Below, piece by piece: positions 1 through 10,908 of a stretch of 64,000 bases of DNA (position 1 is the stretch's first letter; each line of letters begins with the position of its first letter). This DNA is from Archegozetes longisetosus (Eukaryota; Arthropoda; Arachnida; Sarcoptiformes; Trhypochthoniidae): contig JAEMBT020000009.1 in assembly GCA_018873245.2 (NCBI GenBank), forward strand, positions 2,700,001 through 2,764,000. The letters are read 5' to 3'. The notes below the pieces were generated by a model. The model did not search any database and was not told the DNA's origin. It saw only the letters and a list, made by a program, of their open reading frames with translations. The position numbers were made by a program, and so were the translations under genes.

Positions 1-1370
1 AATCGCAGCAGAATTTGAGTTCTTGAGAATGAGTAACATTTCTATGCGTTCGCAAACCACTCGGTCTTCTAGTGGTATATTCACATCCGGGCCAATCACA
101 TGATAGAATCGGGGCTTCGTCGGTATGCATATGTAGAATATGCTTTTTTAGATAACCTTCTGTTTTGAAGGCAGATTTACACCCATTAAATTCACATTTA
201 ATTAGAGGGCGCATTGCTTGGTGAGTTAATAAGTGAGCCTTCAACTGATGTTCAATTTTAAACTTTTTAAGACATCCCTCAAAAGTACAGCTAAAGGGCC
301 GCTCATTTGAGTGTTTGATTTTGTGATATCTTATATCTGTTTGAGTTCTAGCCCTAAACCCACAGTTGGGATAATCACAAGTGAATGGCTTTTCATAGTT
401 TGTATGTCTAATCATATGAGTATTCAAATCACTGCTAGTTTTAAACTTTTTGCCACAGTTCAAAAAATTGCATTCAATAGTCTTTTCTGTGCAGTGCATG
501 AATTTTATGTGACTTTTCAAATGTCTTTTACCAACAAATGCTTTTCCACACCCACCGAACAAGCACTTGAACGGTGTCTTTCCGATATGTCTGTTCTTGT
601 GTCCCAATAGTTTCTCCTTATCTAATGTCTTATAATCGCATCCAATGAAATCGCAGTAATAATAGTTTTCAAAAGTGTGCACTTTTTTTACGTGTTCGTT
701 AAGTTTTCCGCGATTTATAAACGCTTTATTGCACTCACTATAAGAGCATTTGTAAGGTTTTGGTTCCCTATGTCCGTATTTATGCACTAAATATCGATCT
801 CTTCGCGGTGTCTTAAAATCACATCCAATGAAATCGCATTGAAAAAACTTTCCAACTCTTACAATATTACTCTCAGAACTATCGCTTTCGAGATTAATCA
901 AACATTTATTTTCCGTATCTGTTGAGATAATTGACTCTTCATTGAAATGATAACTCAATTGTTTATTTATTGAATTTGTATCACAAATGCTTTTATTTAT
1001 TATTGCTTTGTCTTCAGATGTCTTATCACTGCTATTACTTGTGACTGAACTTTTGTTATTTTCCAATATTTTCTTTATATTTCTTTTGATTTGTTGGTCT
1101 ATAGAAATAACTTCTTTTTGTTCAAAAACTTGTTTGTATTCATCCTCTAATTGTTGTAATATTTGAATGTCTTCTGAAACAAATTGTGATTCAAATCGAT
1201 CCCAAATATTATCCAAAAAAAGACTTGAATTTTTGCAAAACTTGTAAACACTTATTCGCAAACAATAAGTCTTTCTTAAGTGTTTTATTTTCTTCACTTA
1301 TTTCATCAAAAATATCGTTTATTCTAATTGTTGACACTTTACCACTAGTTGTCTCACTATTTGTAATCAT
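1..1370 (-). CDS. C2H2 zinc-finger protein, paralogue 1 (3' end outside window, one frameshift)
   Basis: Reading the minus strand from the ATG at 1370, the first 50 codons encode an acidic, heptad-rich N-terminus ending in the family motif LLFANKCLQVLQKFKSF. The frame then meets a stop near 1209. Removing one base from the run of seven T (plus-strand A at 1215-1221) gives a frame open to position 1. That frame carries a linker and at least nine C-X4-C-X12-H-X3/4-H fingers, then the start of a tenth. Finger types follow the same order as the other paralogues (CDFIGC, GCGKAF, NCGKKFK, CDYPNC, GCLKKFK, CDWPGC). Family role: nuclear sequence-specific DNA binding; the target is unknown. The start was chosen because paralogues begin with MITN or a similar peptide here. 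The single indel is either a recent mutation or a homopolymer sequencing error. Downstream of paralogue 2, same strand, 385 bp apart. Confidence 0.85.
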
Positions 1371-1461
1371 TTTGATTAGTTTTAACTTTGAATTAAAGTT
1401 ATTTACAATAAGATACCAAAACACTGTTAAACTTCAACACTTCAAAACACAAATAAATATT

Positions 1462-1490
1462 AGGGGTTTTTGTTATAATACTTAAACTGA
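1462..1490 (-). promoter_or_regulatory. Conserved upstream element of zinc-finger paralogue 1
   Basis: The plus strand reads TAGGGGTTTTTGTTATAAT and then ACTTAAACT, about 92 bp upstream of the ATG at 1370. The same core (GAGGGGTTTTC, with TTCAAAACA on the ATG-proximal side and TTACTTAAACT on the distal side) lies 92-116 bp upstream of the three other visible starts. It is probably core promoter or transcription-start sequence retained by duplication; function is inferred. Confidence 0.4.
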
Positions 1491-1727
1491 TTCTATACCC
1501 AATACTGCTCAAAGTTTTCGCTTCACAGCAACACCAGAGTTCAAGAAACCAATTCATTAAATGTTTACTATATTCAAAGTTATTTTAGAAAATTCAGTTA
1601 TTGAAGAAATGTTAAAGTTTTGAAACTTTAAATCTAAATACGAGAAAAATAAGTGAAAGAAATGAAATATGTTTGATACAATAAAAAACTATAACTTTAT
1701 TCAAATGAAAACAAGAGTACAAAAAAG

Positions 1728-1733
1728 TTTATT
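1728..1733 (-). terminator. Polyadenylation signal AATAAA after zinc-finger paralogue 2
   Basis: TTTATT on the plus strand is AATAAA in the gene's orientation, 22 nt past the stop codon. A second copy is at 1696-1701. In AT-rich DNA this hexamer is common, so support is positional only. Confidence 0.35.
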
Positions 1734-1754
1734 TTTATGGAAGTTCAAATGAAG

Positions 1755-3434
1755 TCATGATATATTAATTGAAGAATTTTTCTCATGGATCTTAATATGT
1801 TTTCTTATGTTTCCAGAATCAACACATCTATACTGACATCCCGGCCAATGACAGGCATATCTCTTATCATTTTTATGAATTCTTAAATGCAATTTCAAGT
1901 AGCGATCGGTTTTAAACTTTTTGCCACACTCTGGCCAGTCACAAGAAAAATTCAGTCCATCGGAATGAGTCGATTTATGTCTTTTCATACTTAGGGGTCT
2001 TTTAGTTTTGAACTCACATCCGGGCCAATCACACGCTATATCAACATTTTTATGAACATAAAACTCATGTTTTCTCAAGTGGTCCTTTGTTTTGAAGATG
2101 GATTTACATCCATTGAACTGACACTTGAATGAAAACTCCATAGTATGAGTGAATGAGTGACATTTGAGATCATATTTAGTCTTATAGTCTTTGAGACATC
2201 CCTGAAAGGAGCACTTAAATGGCCTTTCAGTCGAATGACTAGTTTTATGAAGACCGATATCACCTTTATATCGAGCCCTAAAATCACAATTCGGATAATC
2301 ACAAACGAACGGCTTTTCGTAATTTGTATGTCTTTTCATATGAGTATTCAAAAAAGCAATAGTTTTAAACTTTTTACCACAATTGAAGAATTCGCACTTA
2401 AATGTTTTTTTGAGATTATGTGTTATTCTTATGTGTCTCTGAAGGTGTCGCTGACCTGCAAATGCTTTACTACATCCTTCTTCAGTGCATTTATAAGGTG
2501 CGAGTCCTTCGTGTCTGTTCTTATGTGGCATTAGTTCATCTTTTCTGGAAGTCTTATAGTCACATCCGATATAATCACATTCATAGTAGTTTATAGTTTT
2601 TTCCAAAGTGTGCACAGTTTTGATGTGTTGGTTAAGGAACCCTCGACTCACAAATGCCTTATCACATCCGTCATAAGTGCATTTGAACGGTTTAAGACCA
2701 ATATGTCTATTCTTGTGATCTATTATTCGATATCTAAGTGTTGTCTTATAATCACATCCAATGAAATCACATTTAAAACATTTATCAATTGCTTTAATGT
2801 TGGAGTCCAAATGTTCATTGATTTGATGACTTCTCAGTCTTTTATTGTTATGTTCGCTTCGATGCTTTTCCAGATCTGATATAATCATAAAAGTCTTATC
2901 ACATCCGATGTGCGGACATTTGAATAAGGAATCAGAAACGACATTACTTTTAGGTTTAATGAACGGTTCAATTTTAATAAATGTTGAATTAACTGACGCT
3001 TCATTCAAATGATTGACTAATTGTTTGGCATTTGAGGTGTTTATATCGCAAATAATTTTGTTATCATTAATCAAATTTTTTCCTTTTTGTTTAGTCTTAT
3101 CATTTTTAATACAATTAACGTTTAAATCGCTATTACTTTTCAATATTATCCCCAAATTGTTGACATTACTATGATTTGGTTGACTTTGTTCCAAAATATA
3201 TTTGTACTCATCCTCTAATTGTTTTAATTTTTGAATTTGTTGTGAATTCAATTTTGACACAAATTTATCATAAATTTCATCCAAAAATGACTTAAATTTT
3301 TGCAAAACATTTAAACTTTTGGTCATAAAAAATAGTTCATCACTTAGTTTCTTATTTTGTTCAATCAAATACTGGTTGTCTTTCATATGAACGAAGGCAA
3401 TTTGTTTATCAATTGTCTCATCGTTTATATTCAT
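1755..3434 (-). CDS. C2H2 zinc-finger protein, paralogue 2 (intact, 12 fingers)
   Basis: An uninterrupted 559-residue frame from an ATG at 3434 to TGA at 1755-1757, no introns. Residues 1-75 form the family N-terminal module (heptad leucines, motif VLQKFKSFLDEIYDKF), followed by a low-complexity Asn/Lys/Ser linker. Twelve TFIIIA-type fingers (C-X4-C-X12-H-X3/4-H) follow: one isolated finger (CPHIGC), then eleven contiguous ones ending with the CDWPGCEF, CDWPECGKKF and CHWPGCQYRC fingers that close every visible paralogue. Compared with the nine-finger copy at 36121, the first two finger types (CDxIGCDYKT and GCxKAF) occur twice, which suggests internal duplication. An AATAAA on this strand (plus-strand 1728-1733) lies 22 nt past the stop. 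Expected role: nuclear DNA-binding regulator; target and partners unknown. Confidence 0.92.
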   Translation of the reverse strand: MNINDETIDKQIAFVHMKDNQYLIEQNKKLSDELFFMTKSLNVLQKFKSFLDEIYDKFVSKLNSQQIQKLKQLEDEYKYILEQSQPNHSNVNNLGIILKSNSDLNVNCIKNDKTKQKGKNLINDNKIICDINTSNAKQLVNHLNEASVNSTFIKIEPFIKPKSNVVSDSLFKCPHIGCDKTFMIISDLEKHRSEHNNKRLRSHQINEHLDSNIKAIDKCFKCDFIGCDYKTTLRYRIIDHKNRHIGLKPFKCTYDGCDKAFVSRGFLNQHIKTVHTLEKTINYYECDYIGCDYKTSRKDELMPHKNRHEGLAPYKCTEEGCSKAFAGQRHLQRHIRITHNLKKTFKCEFFNCGKKFKTIAFLNTHMKRHTNYEKPFVCDYPNCDFRARYKGDIGLHKTSHSTERPFKCSFQGCLKDYKTKYDLKCHSFTHTMEFSFKCQFNGCKSIFKTKDHLRKHEFYVHKNVDIACDWPGCEFKTKRPLSMKRHKSTHSDGLNFSCDWPECGKKFKTDRYLKLHLRIHKNDKRYACHWPGCQYRCVDSGNIRKHIKIHEKNSSINIS

Positions 3435-3509
3435 TTTAATAAATGGATTCTAAATATTATTCAATAGTTAATGCATACTGTTTAAACGTTTATGTAGTTT
3501 TACACACAT

Positions 3510-3556
3510 TTCAAAACATAAACATTAGTATGTGAGGGATTTTCGTTTTATTACGT
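3510..3556 (-). promoter_or_regulatory. Conserved upstream element of zinc-finger paralogue 2
   Basis: TTTCAAAACA at 3510-3518 and GAGGGATTTTCG at 3533-3544 match the element upstream of the other paralogues in order and distance, about 99 bp upstream of the ATG at 3434. Inferred promoter sequence. Confidence 0.4.
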
Positions 3557-5490
3557 GCACTTACAACAGGACTACCACCTATCCAGTTTTGCAAGGCAGT
3601 CAAAACTGCAGATTTTAGTAGTATTTTTTATCTGAAAATAGGGTAAATCCACTATTTTTTAAGTTGTGAACTTCACAAATAAATGAAATTGTAAGTGTGA
3701 ATGTTTTAAACTTCATTTAAAGTTATTTGTAAGGTATGTTAATGCAGATATGTTGAAGGTTAAGACCATTTGAGGATTTAAGGATTAACAAATTCTGAAT
3801 TTTATTAATGAAAAAGTTATTGGTCAAACGTTAGAAACCTGCTTAATGTTACGATAAATTAGCGTTATGTTTAAATAAAATTTGAAATAATTGCTTTAAG
3901 TTTTAAATCCTTTGGTGCCTTTGATATTTTTTCTCCAGTTTTGGGGTAAAAAAAGGTGGCAGTCCTGACTTATAATAATTTATAATGTTCTTTTATAGTG
4001 GAAAATTTGAGGCTAAATCATTTTCATTTAGAATCAAACAAAAATATGTTACCTGATAGTCAAATATAGTGTGAGAAGTTTATATACAAAGGATATAACA
4101 TTCGAGTGTCAGATGTAGTGCTTTTAGGCATTCTTCCAATATGTGATCTGAACATACTATGACTCTAATATATAACAGAAACAAGCCAAAACTACAAATC
4201 AGATTCAGATTTTGAACTTATTGAAAAAATTATTAAAAATGTTATTTAAGAAATTAAAAAATTCGCGAATATCTTCGATTAGGCACATAAAAGTACTATC
4301 TCGCGAGCTAACTGAACGCCACAGGACCTCAATTAAATGTCGGGATAGTAATTCTGGAGCAGTTAGGTGCAATTTTCTGACGATTTGATGGCGAGAGTTT
4401 ATGATTTTTAAGGAATTAAACAGTCGTTTCCTCAGTTGATATAATTTGGTTAAAATTTTGAGCTAACGTTTTTGTTACCTAACTAGCTAACAAATGTTAA
4501 GACTGGGTATAATTACAATATTTTAACTTATGAATAGGTTATTAATCATGATTGGAAAATTTTATCAGGTCATTTATTATCCACGCAATGTCATATTGCA
4601 TGTCAAAGTTTAGAAAGTATCATAGATCACATATTGGAGTGTAAAAAGTTTGCCAGATCACATTGGAAGAATGCCTGTTTTTGTTTGGTTCTCAATGATA
4701 TACAATAAAATAACAAAATAATAAAATAATTTCAAAATAACAGATAACCAACTGAAATAGCGTAATATTGAACCTCATAAATAAGAGTTGATCATAAAGT
4801 TTTGATGACATTCCGTTGATAATATGAAATAGAATGAGATAACGAACATTATGTGTTTCAATTTATCTGTTTATTTAGTTGACATTTCTTATATGGATGA
4901 TCTTTGTTCAAGTTCTAAATAAATTGACTGTAACTGAGAGTTTAAAATTACTGCCCACAGAGATGTTTCGATCTCATCAAACGGAACAGCGTTCAGCTTT
5001 TTAATCAAAACTCTTTATAACCAAAATCTTCCTTCCAAACCAATTGTTTCAGTTGTGGACTCATCAAACAAATGGCTTAGTTTTTATATCACTTTATATT
5101 CTGATTCAAGATTTTGAAAAGATTTCTTATTTTGAGTCAGAGGTATTAGAATAAAAGGGCACAAAATGTGCATAATTTTCAATTTTAGAAGGATAGTACT
5201 GAAAATTCAATTAACAATATGCAACAAAATATTTTTCAAAATGGATTGACATTAGAATGTTTTAAAAGGGATGTTAAACTGTTAAGAGTAAAAGAATATA
5301 GATCTCAATCTAGTTATGTTGGGCATGTAAATGATGCAATTGAGTATATGACATAAAAGTTAGATAGTTGTGAAGTATAGATCGTTTCTCCACTCTATAG
5401 TATGCTCGGCGACAATAAAATGTCCGATAGCTTCTACCCATTAAAGACACTTTCTTTCAACATAGATATTTTGAAAGTTTTGAAACTGAT
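3557..5490. other. Intergenic stretch with no recognisable gene
   Basis: No frame here has a recognisable motif and composition is uniformly AT-rich. The only structure noted is the inverted repeat at 4127-4675, annotated separately. A 64-codon frame near 5402 shows no family signature and probably arises by chance. Confidence 0.5.
4127..4675. repeat. Inverted repeat pair, possible decayed MITE
   Basis: GGCATTCTTCCAATATGTGA followed by TCTG at 4127-4150 is matched in reverse complement at 4653-4675 with one 2-nt gap. A 15-nt part of it is matched again exactly at 4624-4638. About 550 bp lies between the outer ends. Target duplications were not identified, so the element type is uncertain. 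Confidence 0.35.
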
Positions 5491-5502
5491 CAATTGTTTT
5501 AC

Positions 5503-5875
5503 ATGCAATATCATTATTAATGAGTTCGAAACACTCGTTATCATTATAGTTAAAGAGTTTTTAAAGAGTGGTATTCAGAATCACATAAGTCAATAACTCT
5601 CGAAGCATTCATCTGATATGCTTAAGACATATTTCTGGAAACTGTGCGCAAAAACCTCAGAAATGATATGCATATCGCCAATGTTCATCAGTGGACCTAT
5701 TGGAACAGATGATGATATGCACATAATTTCGAAGGTTTCCAGAAATATAAGTCTTAAGCATATCAATTGAACGTTTCAAGAGTAATTGACTTTGAAATTT
5801 TAAATACCACTCTCTAAAAGCTCTTTATGTGATAAGGAGTGTTTTGAATGAGTTATACAGCTATCCAAATGAAAA
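5503..5875. repeat. Imperfect palindrome (fold-back MITE-like)
   Basis: The left arm, about 5520-5635 (containing AGAGTGGTATT and GATATGCTTAAGAC), is matched in reverse complement by about 5725-5865, with a spacer of about 90 bp near 5640-5725. Arms are about 115-140 bp and diverged, so this is an old copy. No coding potential and no clear target duplication. It directly precedes the P element at 5965. Confidence 0.5.
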
Positions 5876-5964
5876 ATTCAATCGTCGACTTGACTATGTT
5901 CTCGGTGTAGATCTACTCTGAAAAGAAGTTTCTAAAAACAGTCTATCTTGCGTACCACAATATA

Positions 5965-6747
5965 CACTCAGTTGAAAAACTAACTACCGGGTTTCAAACC
6001 TCTATAACTTTTTAATGGATTAACCGATTTTGATGCGGTCTTCATTAAAATAAAGAAAAACTCCCCCCGATTAACGATTAATATGCTAAATTTATGGAAA
6101 TATTAAAAAAAGATTTTTAAACAAAATTTTTGTTTTTATAAGGGGGTTAGTCAGATTTCGCCTAATCGCCTACCAAGCCAATATGGGTATCAAATTAAAG
6201 CTTATGATGAATAGAATTGAAAGCAAAAGGAATTTTTCAAAAATATAAAGGCTGAGAGGAGATATGAATTTTTAAATGTATTTAATTTTTTTGACGTCAA
6301 CCATTAAAAATTCATATCTCTTCTCAGCCTTCATATTTTTAAAAAATTCTACTTGTTCCCGAATTAGCACTTCATAAGCTTTCATTTGGTACCAATATCG
6401 ATATGTTACAACCACTTTTGTTTTTAGACATAAGTCTTTAAAAATTCATATCTCCTCTCAGCCTTTGTATTTTTGAAAAATTCCTTTTGCTTTCAATTCT
6501 ATTCATCATAAGCTTTAATTTGATACCCATATTGACTTGGTAGGCGGTTAGGCGAAATCTGACTAACCCCCTTATAAAAACAAAAATTTTGTTTAAAAAT
6601 CTCTTTTTAATATTTCCATAAATTTAGCATATTAATCGTTAATCGGGGGAGTTTTTCTTTATTTTAATGAAGACCGCATCAAAATCGGTTAATCCATTAA
6701 AAAGTTATAGAGGTTTGAAACCTGGTAGTTAGTTTTTCAACTGAGTG
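5965..6747. mobile_element. P element, copy 1: palindromic TA-flanked MITE
   Basis: The termini read CACTCAGTTGAAAAACTAAC inward from each end with TA outside, as for Tc1/mariner-type insertions. The left arm (5965 to about 6290) is nearly the exact reverse complement of about 6430-6747. A spacer near 6290-6430 carries a third, diverged copy of the arm's inner part. No coding remnant was found. An almost identical copy lies at 10113-10894, differing by one extra C in a C run and a few substitutions. Element names P, Q, R and S are labels for this answer only. Confidence 0.75.
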
Positions 6748-6761
6748 TATGTATATATATA

Positions 6762-7524
6762 CAATGGGAGACAGAACTAAATGGTGTACTGGAAAAATTT
6801 AATAGAAAATAAACTGTATGTCAGAATTTGATAAAAATTTACCAAGATATTCTTAAAGGCTTTAGAATTTTACCAAATTATGAATTTTTAAAAATGGCAA
6901 CTTTTTATGGGATAATTTGTTAATTAAATAAATTAATGTATTTTGCATTGAAAATACATCGAGTAATAACGGCAAAAAACGTAACATAATACATGCAATA
7001 CAACGTTTACATTTCGTTTGCTTACAATTTGGTTGAATTTGTTTAGTTGGTTAACAATTTAGTAAACTTTTTATTAGCAATGATAATTCTCTATCAATTT
7101 ATGTAATTCGATGCCCACCCGTTTGGCCGAAGTCATTAATGCAATTGGTGGTCATACTAGTTATTAGTATATCTTGATAAATATCATATAAATTATTATT
7201 TATATTTGTAATTTTACTTTTATATTCTATTTTTATCAATAGGTATCGCAAATTGAGGCTCAAGTTAATAAATGGCCCTTTTAAGGGCCACCACTTAATA
7301 TAAAAGGATTAATTATAATGCCATATTAATGAATTTTTAATGCAAAATAATCATATCATTAAATTTAAAATTACTCTGTAAAATGTTGTCATTTTATAAA
7401 ATCTCTTTTATGACGAATTTTTAAAACTATAATTATTGTCTGGCTAAAATTTCATTAAATTCTTTCAAACCGTTTTCTTTTTATAATAATTTTCCAGTAA
7501 ACCATTTAGTTCTGTCTCCCATGG
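6762..7524 (+). mobile_element. Q element, copy 1: Tc1-like deletion derivative
   Basis: 763 bp flanked by TA. Terminal inverted repeats start CMATGGGAGACAGAACTAAA at both ends, within arms about 30 bp long. Near the middle lies the C-terminal tail of a Tc1-family transposase (7093-7167), so the element descends from an autonomous Tc1-like transposon by internal deletion. An inverted copy lies at 9336-10098 and a direct copy at 10909-11671, all 763 bp. Confidence 0.75.
7093..7167 (+). pseudogene. C-terminal tail of a Tc1-like transposase inside Q
   Basis: Translates to a 24-residue tail containing SMPTRLAEVINAIGGHTSY followed by a stop. This is the conserved carboxy end of Tc1/IS630 transposases (the M-P-x-R-hydrophobic ... 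GGHTxY pattern). No catalytic region remains. Confidence 0.8.
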
Positions 7525-7528
7525 TATA

Positions 7529-7881
7529 TCAATGGAGAGGTCTTGGAGAGTAGAATAACTTTATCTCTAGACTCACCTATATAGTGACATACTTCAATCG
7601 TATAACCACCGTTTTCATGCTTATGCTCGGCATAGCAGGATTTAGACTATTTTTCTGATAGTTGCCAAGTGCTCTCTATCTCAGTAACTATAAGAGATAT
7701 CGAAATGCAACTTCAAAATATGGATTCAGCATGGTCGACTTAGTATAAAAACATGACCAGATCATATCTGTATGTTGATGGAATGTGGATATAATTTTCA
7801 CCTTCTAGCGGCCTTAGGGCACGAGCTGCTAAGTTGAGTCTAGAGACAAAGTTGCTCTACTCTTTAAGACCTTCCCATTGA
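7529..7881. mobile_element. R element, copy 1: TA-flanked MITE
   Basis: 353 bp with about 50-bp terminal inverted repeats starting TCAATGGRAGGTCTTRRAGA and including a GAGTCTAGAGA block. TATA lies on both sides. Interior non-coding. It abuts Q on the left and S on the right, separated only by TATA. An inverted copy is at 8979-9331 and a direct copy at 11676-12028, all the same length. Confidence 0.7.
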
Positions 7882-7885
7882 TATA

Positions 7886-8974
7886 CACTCATCCAATTAA
7901 CTATTAGGGGAAGCGAAAAATCGATTTCTACAAAAAATATTAATTTGATTTTAATAATATTTTGGGGAAATTATCTTGAATAATGGACAAATATAGCATA
8001 TAAATTATATGAAATTTTATTAAGATTTAATAGCAAAAAATGTGTTTAAAAATTGACACAAATTTACCATTGAAAATACATTGAGTGATAATGGCATGCT
8101 ATTGGTTTAAACAAAGCTTAATTACTTATGTAATTTTTGGATTTTTTGGCAATAGCATAAGTGAACTCATGACTCATTTTTTTGTTTACAATATTCCAAA
8201 TTGTCTTAATCTTTGTTTAAATCAATTTGATGCTAAATTAAATTTGATGTTTAATTGAAAATAAATGGTGTTAAGTATTGAAGAACGTGAATTGAAGTTT
8301 CGCGCGTTCATTAAAATGCGTGCTAAAGGTGAAACTAAACGAAAGATAATGAAAGAAGTTGGTATGTGTTTGAAAATATAGTATATAGAAATATTAATTT
8401 TTAATTTTAGGTATCAGTGAAAACACTTATAAATGGTGTAGAATTGATATAAATGTATCTAGTATATCCACGGCGTGATGCTTCATAGCATCACGCGGTG
8501 GACATACTAGATATTAGTTGTCTTAATTTGCTATCCAATGTATTTTATAACAATATCTCTATTATGATTTCAATTGTAAAATCTCATAAAAATTAATAGT
8601 GTAAATTTGATAAAACTTTTATTATTTCAAAAATCTGTTATTATGGAATACTTGATACTTAATATTTATTATCCATTGTTAATCTATATCAAAATTATAA
8701 AAATGTAATTGAAAGTTTTTGTTTAAAATAATTTTCACTGTCCCACTTATTGGTTAATTTTGTTCTAAATCATCACTCAATGTATTTTCAATGGTAAATT
8801 TGTGTCAATTTTGAAACACATTTTTGCTATTAAATCTTAATAAAATTTCATATAATTTATATGCTATATTTGTCCATTATTCAAGATAATTTCCCCAAAA
8901 TATTATTAAAATCAAATTAATATTTTTTGTAGAAATCGATTTTTCGCTTCCCCTAATAGTTAATTGGATGAGTG
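7886..8974 (+). mobile_element. S element, copy 1: Tc1-like internal-deletion derivative with long TIRs
   Basis: 1,089 bp flanked by TA. Terminal inverted repeats of about 200 bp start CACTCATCCAATTAACTATT and are nearly identical. Between them lies a fused transposase remnant (8265-8517) that keeps the N-terminal helix-turn-helix and the last residues but has lost the catalytic core. A second copy (12033-14702) is split by a Tc1 insertion. Confidence 0.75.
8265..8517 (+). pseudogene. Tc1-like transposase remnant: HTH exon, intron, C-terminal stub
   Basis: The ATG at 8265 opens a frame with MVLSIEERELKFRAFIKM and a basic helix-turn-helix segment. A phase-1 GT-AG intron of 49 nt (8362-8410) fits: splicing restores the sequence VGISENTYKWCR across the junction. 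The frame then ends at TGA near 8474. In another frame, GGHTRY and a stop (to 8517) form the usual Tc1-type carboxy end. Everything between, including the DDE core, is missing. A 10-bp perfect hairpin (8473-8496) sits at the deletion junction. Confidence 0.65.
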
Positions 8975-8978
8975 TATA

Positions 8979-9331
8979 TCAATGGGAAGGTCTTAAAGAG
9001 TAGAGCAACTTTGTCTCTAGACTCAACTTAGCAGCTCGTGCCCTAAGGCCGCTAGAAGGTGAAAATTATATCCACATTCCATCAACATACAGATATGATC
9101 TGGTCATGTTTTTATACTAAGTCGACCATGCTGAATCCATATTTTGAAGTTGCATTTCGATATCTCTTATAGTTACTGAGATAGAGAGCACTTGGCAACT
9201 ATCAGAAAAATAGTCTAAATCCTGCTATGCCGAGCATAAGCATGAAAACGGTGGTTATACGATTGAAGTATGTCACTATATAGGTGAGTCTAGAGATAAA
9301 GTTATTCTACTCTCCAAGACCTCTCCATTGA
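8979..9331. mobile_element. R element, inverted copy
   Basis: Same length (353 bp) as the copy at 7529-7881 and its reverse complement with very few differences. It lies directly right of S, separated by TATA. Confidence 0.7.
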
Positions 9332-9335
9332 TATA

Positions 9336-10098
9336 CCATGGGAGACAGAACTAAATGGTTTACTGGAAAATTATTATAAAAAGAAAACGGTTTGAAAGAA
9401 TTTAATGAAATTTTAGCCAGACAATAATTATAGTTTTAAAAATTCGTCATAAAAGAGATTTTATAAAATGACAACATTTTACAGAGTAATTTTAAATTTA
9501 ATGATATGATTATTTTGCATTAAAAATTCATTAATATGGCATTATAATTAATCCTTTTATATTAAGTGGTGGCCCTTAAAAGGGCCATTTATTAACTTGA
9601 GCCTCAATTTGCGATACCTATTGATAAAAATAGAATATAAAAGTAAAATTACAAATATAAATAATAATTTATATGATATTTATCAAGATATACTAATAAC
9701 TAGTATGACCACCAATTGCATTAATGACTTCGGCCAAACGGGTGGGCATCGAATTACATAAATTGATAGAGAATTATCATTGCTAATAAAAAGTTTACTA
9801 AATTGTTAACCAACTAAACAAATTCAACCAAATTGTAAGCAAACGAAATGTAAACGTTGTATTGCATGTATTATGTTACGTTTTTTGCCGTTATTACTCG
9901 ATGTATTTTCAATGCAAAATACATTAATTTATTTAATTAACAAATTATCCCATAAAAAGTTGCCATTTTTAAAAATTCATAATTTGGTAAAATTCTAAAG
10001 CCTTTAAGAATATCTTGGTAAATTTTTATCAAATTCTGACATACAGTTTATTTTCTATTAAATTTTTCCAGTACACCATTTAGTTCTGTCTCCCATTG
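9336..10098 (-). mobile_element. Q element, inverted copy
   Basis: 763 bp, the reverse complement of 6762-7524, including the Tc1 transposase tail, now on the minus strand near 9693-9770. It forms the outer arm of the large palindrome Q R S R' Q'. Confidence 0.75.
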
Positions 10099-10112
10099 TA
10101 TATATATACATA

Positions 10113-10894
10113 CACTCAGTTGAAAAACTAACTACCAGGTTTCAAACCTCTATAACTTTTTAATGGATTAACCGATTTTGATGCGGTCTTCATTAAAATA
10201 AAGAAAAACTCCCCCGATTAACGATTAATATGCTAAATTTATGGAAATATTAAAAAAAGATTTTTAAACAAAATTTTTGTTTTTATAAGGGGGTTAGTCA
10301 GATTTCGCCTAATCGCCTACCAAGCCAATATGGGTATCAAATTAAAGCTTATGATGAATAGAATTGAAAGCAAAAGGAATTTTTCAAAAATATAAAGGCT
10401 GAGAGGAGATATGAATTTTTAAATGTATTTAATTTTTTTGACGTCAACCATTAAAAATTCATATCTCTTCTCAGCCTTCATATTTTTAAAAAATTCTACT
10501 TGTTCCCGAATTAGCACTTCATAAGCTTTCATTTGGTACCAATATCGATATGTTACAACCACTTTTGTTTTTAGACATAAGTCTTTAAAAATTCATATCT
10601 CCTCTCAGCCTTTGTATTTTTGAAAAATTCCTTTTGCTTTCAATTCTATTCATCATAAGCTTTAATTTGATACCCATATTGGCTTGGTAGGCGATTAGGC
10701 GAAATCTGACTAACCCCCTTATAAAAACAAAAATTTTGTTTAAAAATCTCTTTTTAATATTTCCATAAATTTAGCATATTAATCGTTAATCGGGGGAGTT
10801 TTTCTTTATTTTAATGAAGACCGCATCAAAATCGGTTAATCCATTAAAAAGTTATAGAGGTTTGAAACCTGGTAGTTAGTTTTTCAACTGAGTG
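10113..10894. mobile_element. P element, copy 2
   Basis: 782 bp, same orientation as copy 1 at 5965-6747 and almost identical, flanked by TA within a short TATATATACA tract. Separates the inverted Q copy from the third Q copy. Confidence 0.75.
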
Positions 10895-10908
10895 TATGTA
10901 TATATATA

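Noticed and set aside
7886-8974. CRISPR-like or satellite array in the repeat-rich 6-14 kb region
   Set aside because: Repeats are long unique elements in direct and inverted orientation, not short regularly spaced units, and the DNA is eukaryotic.
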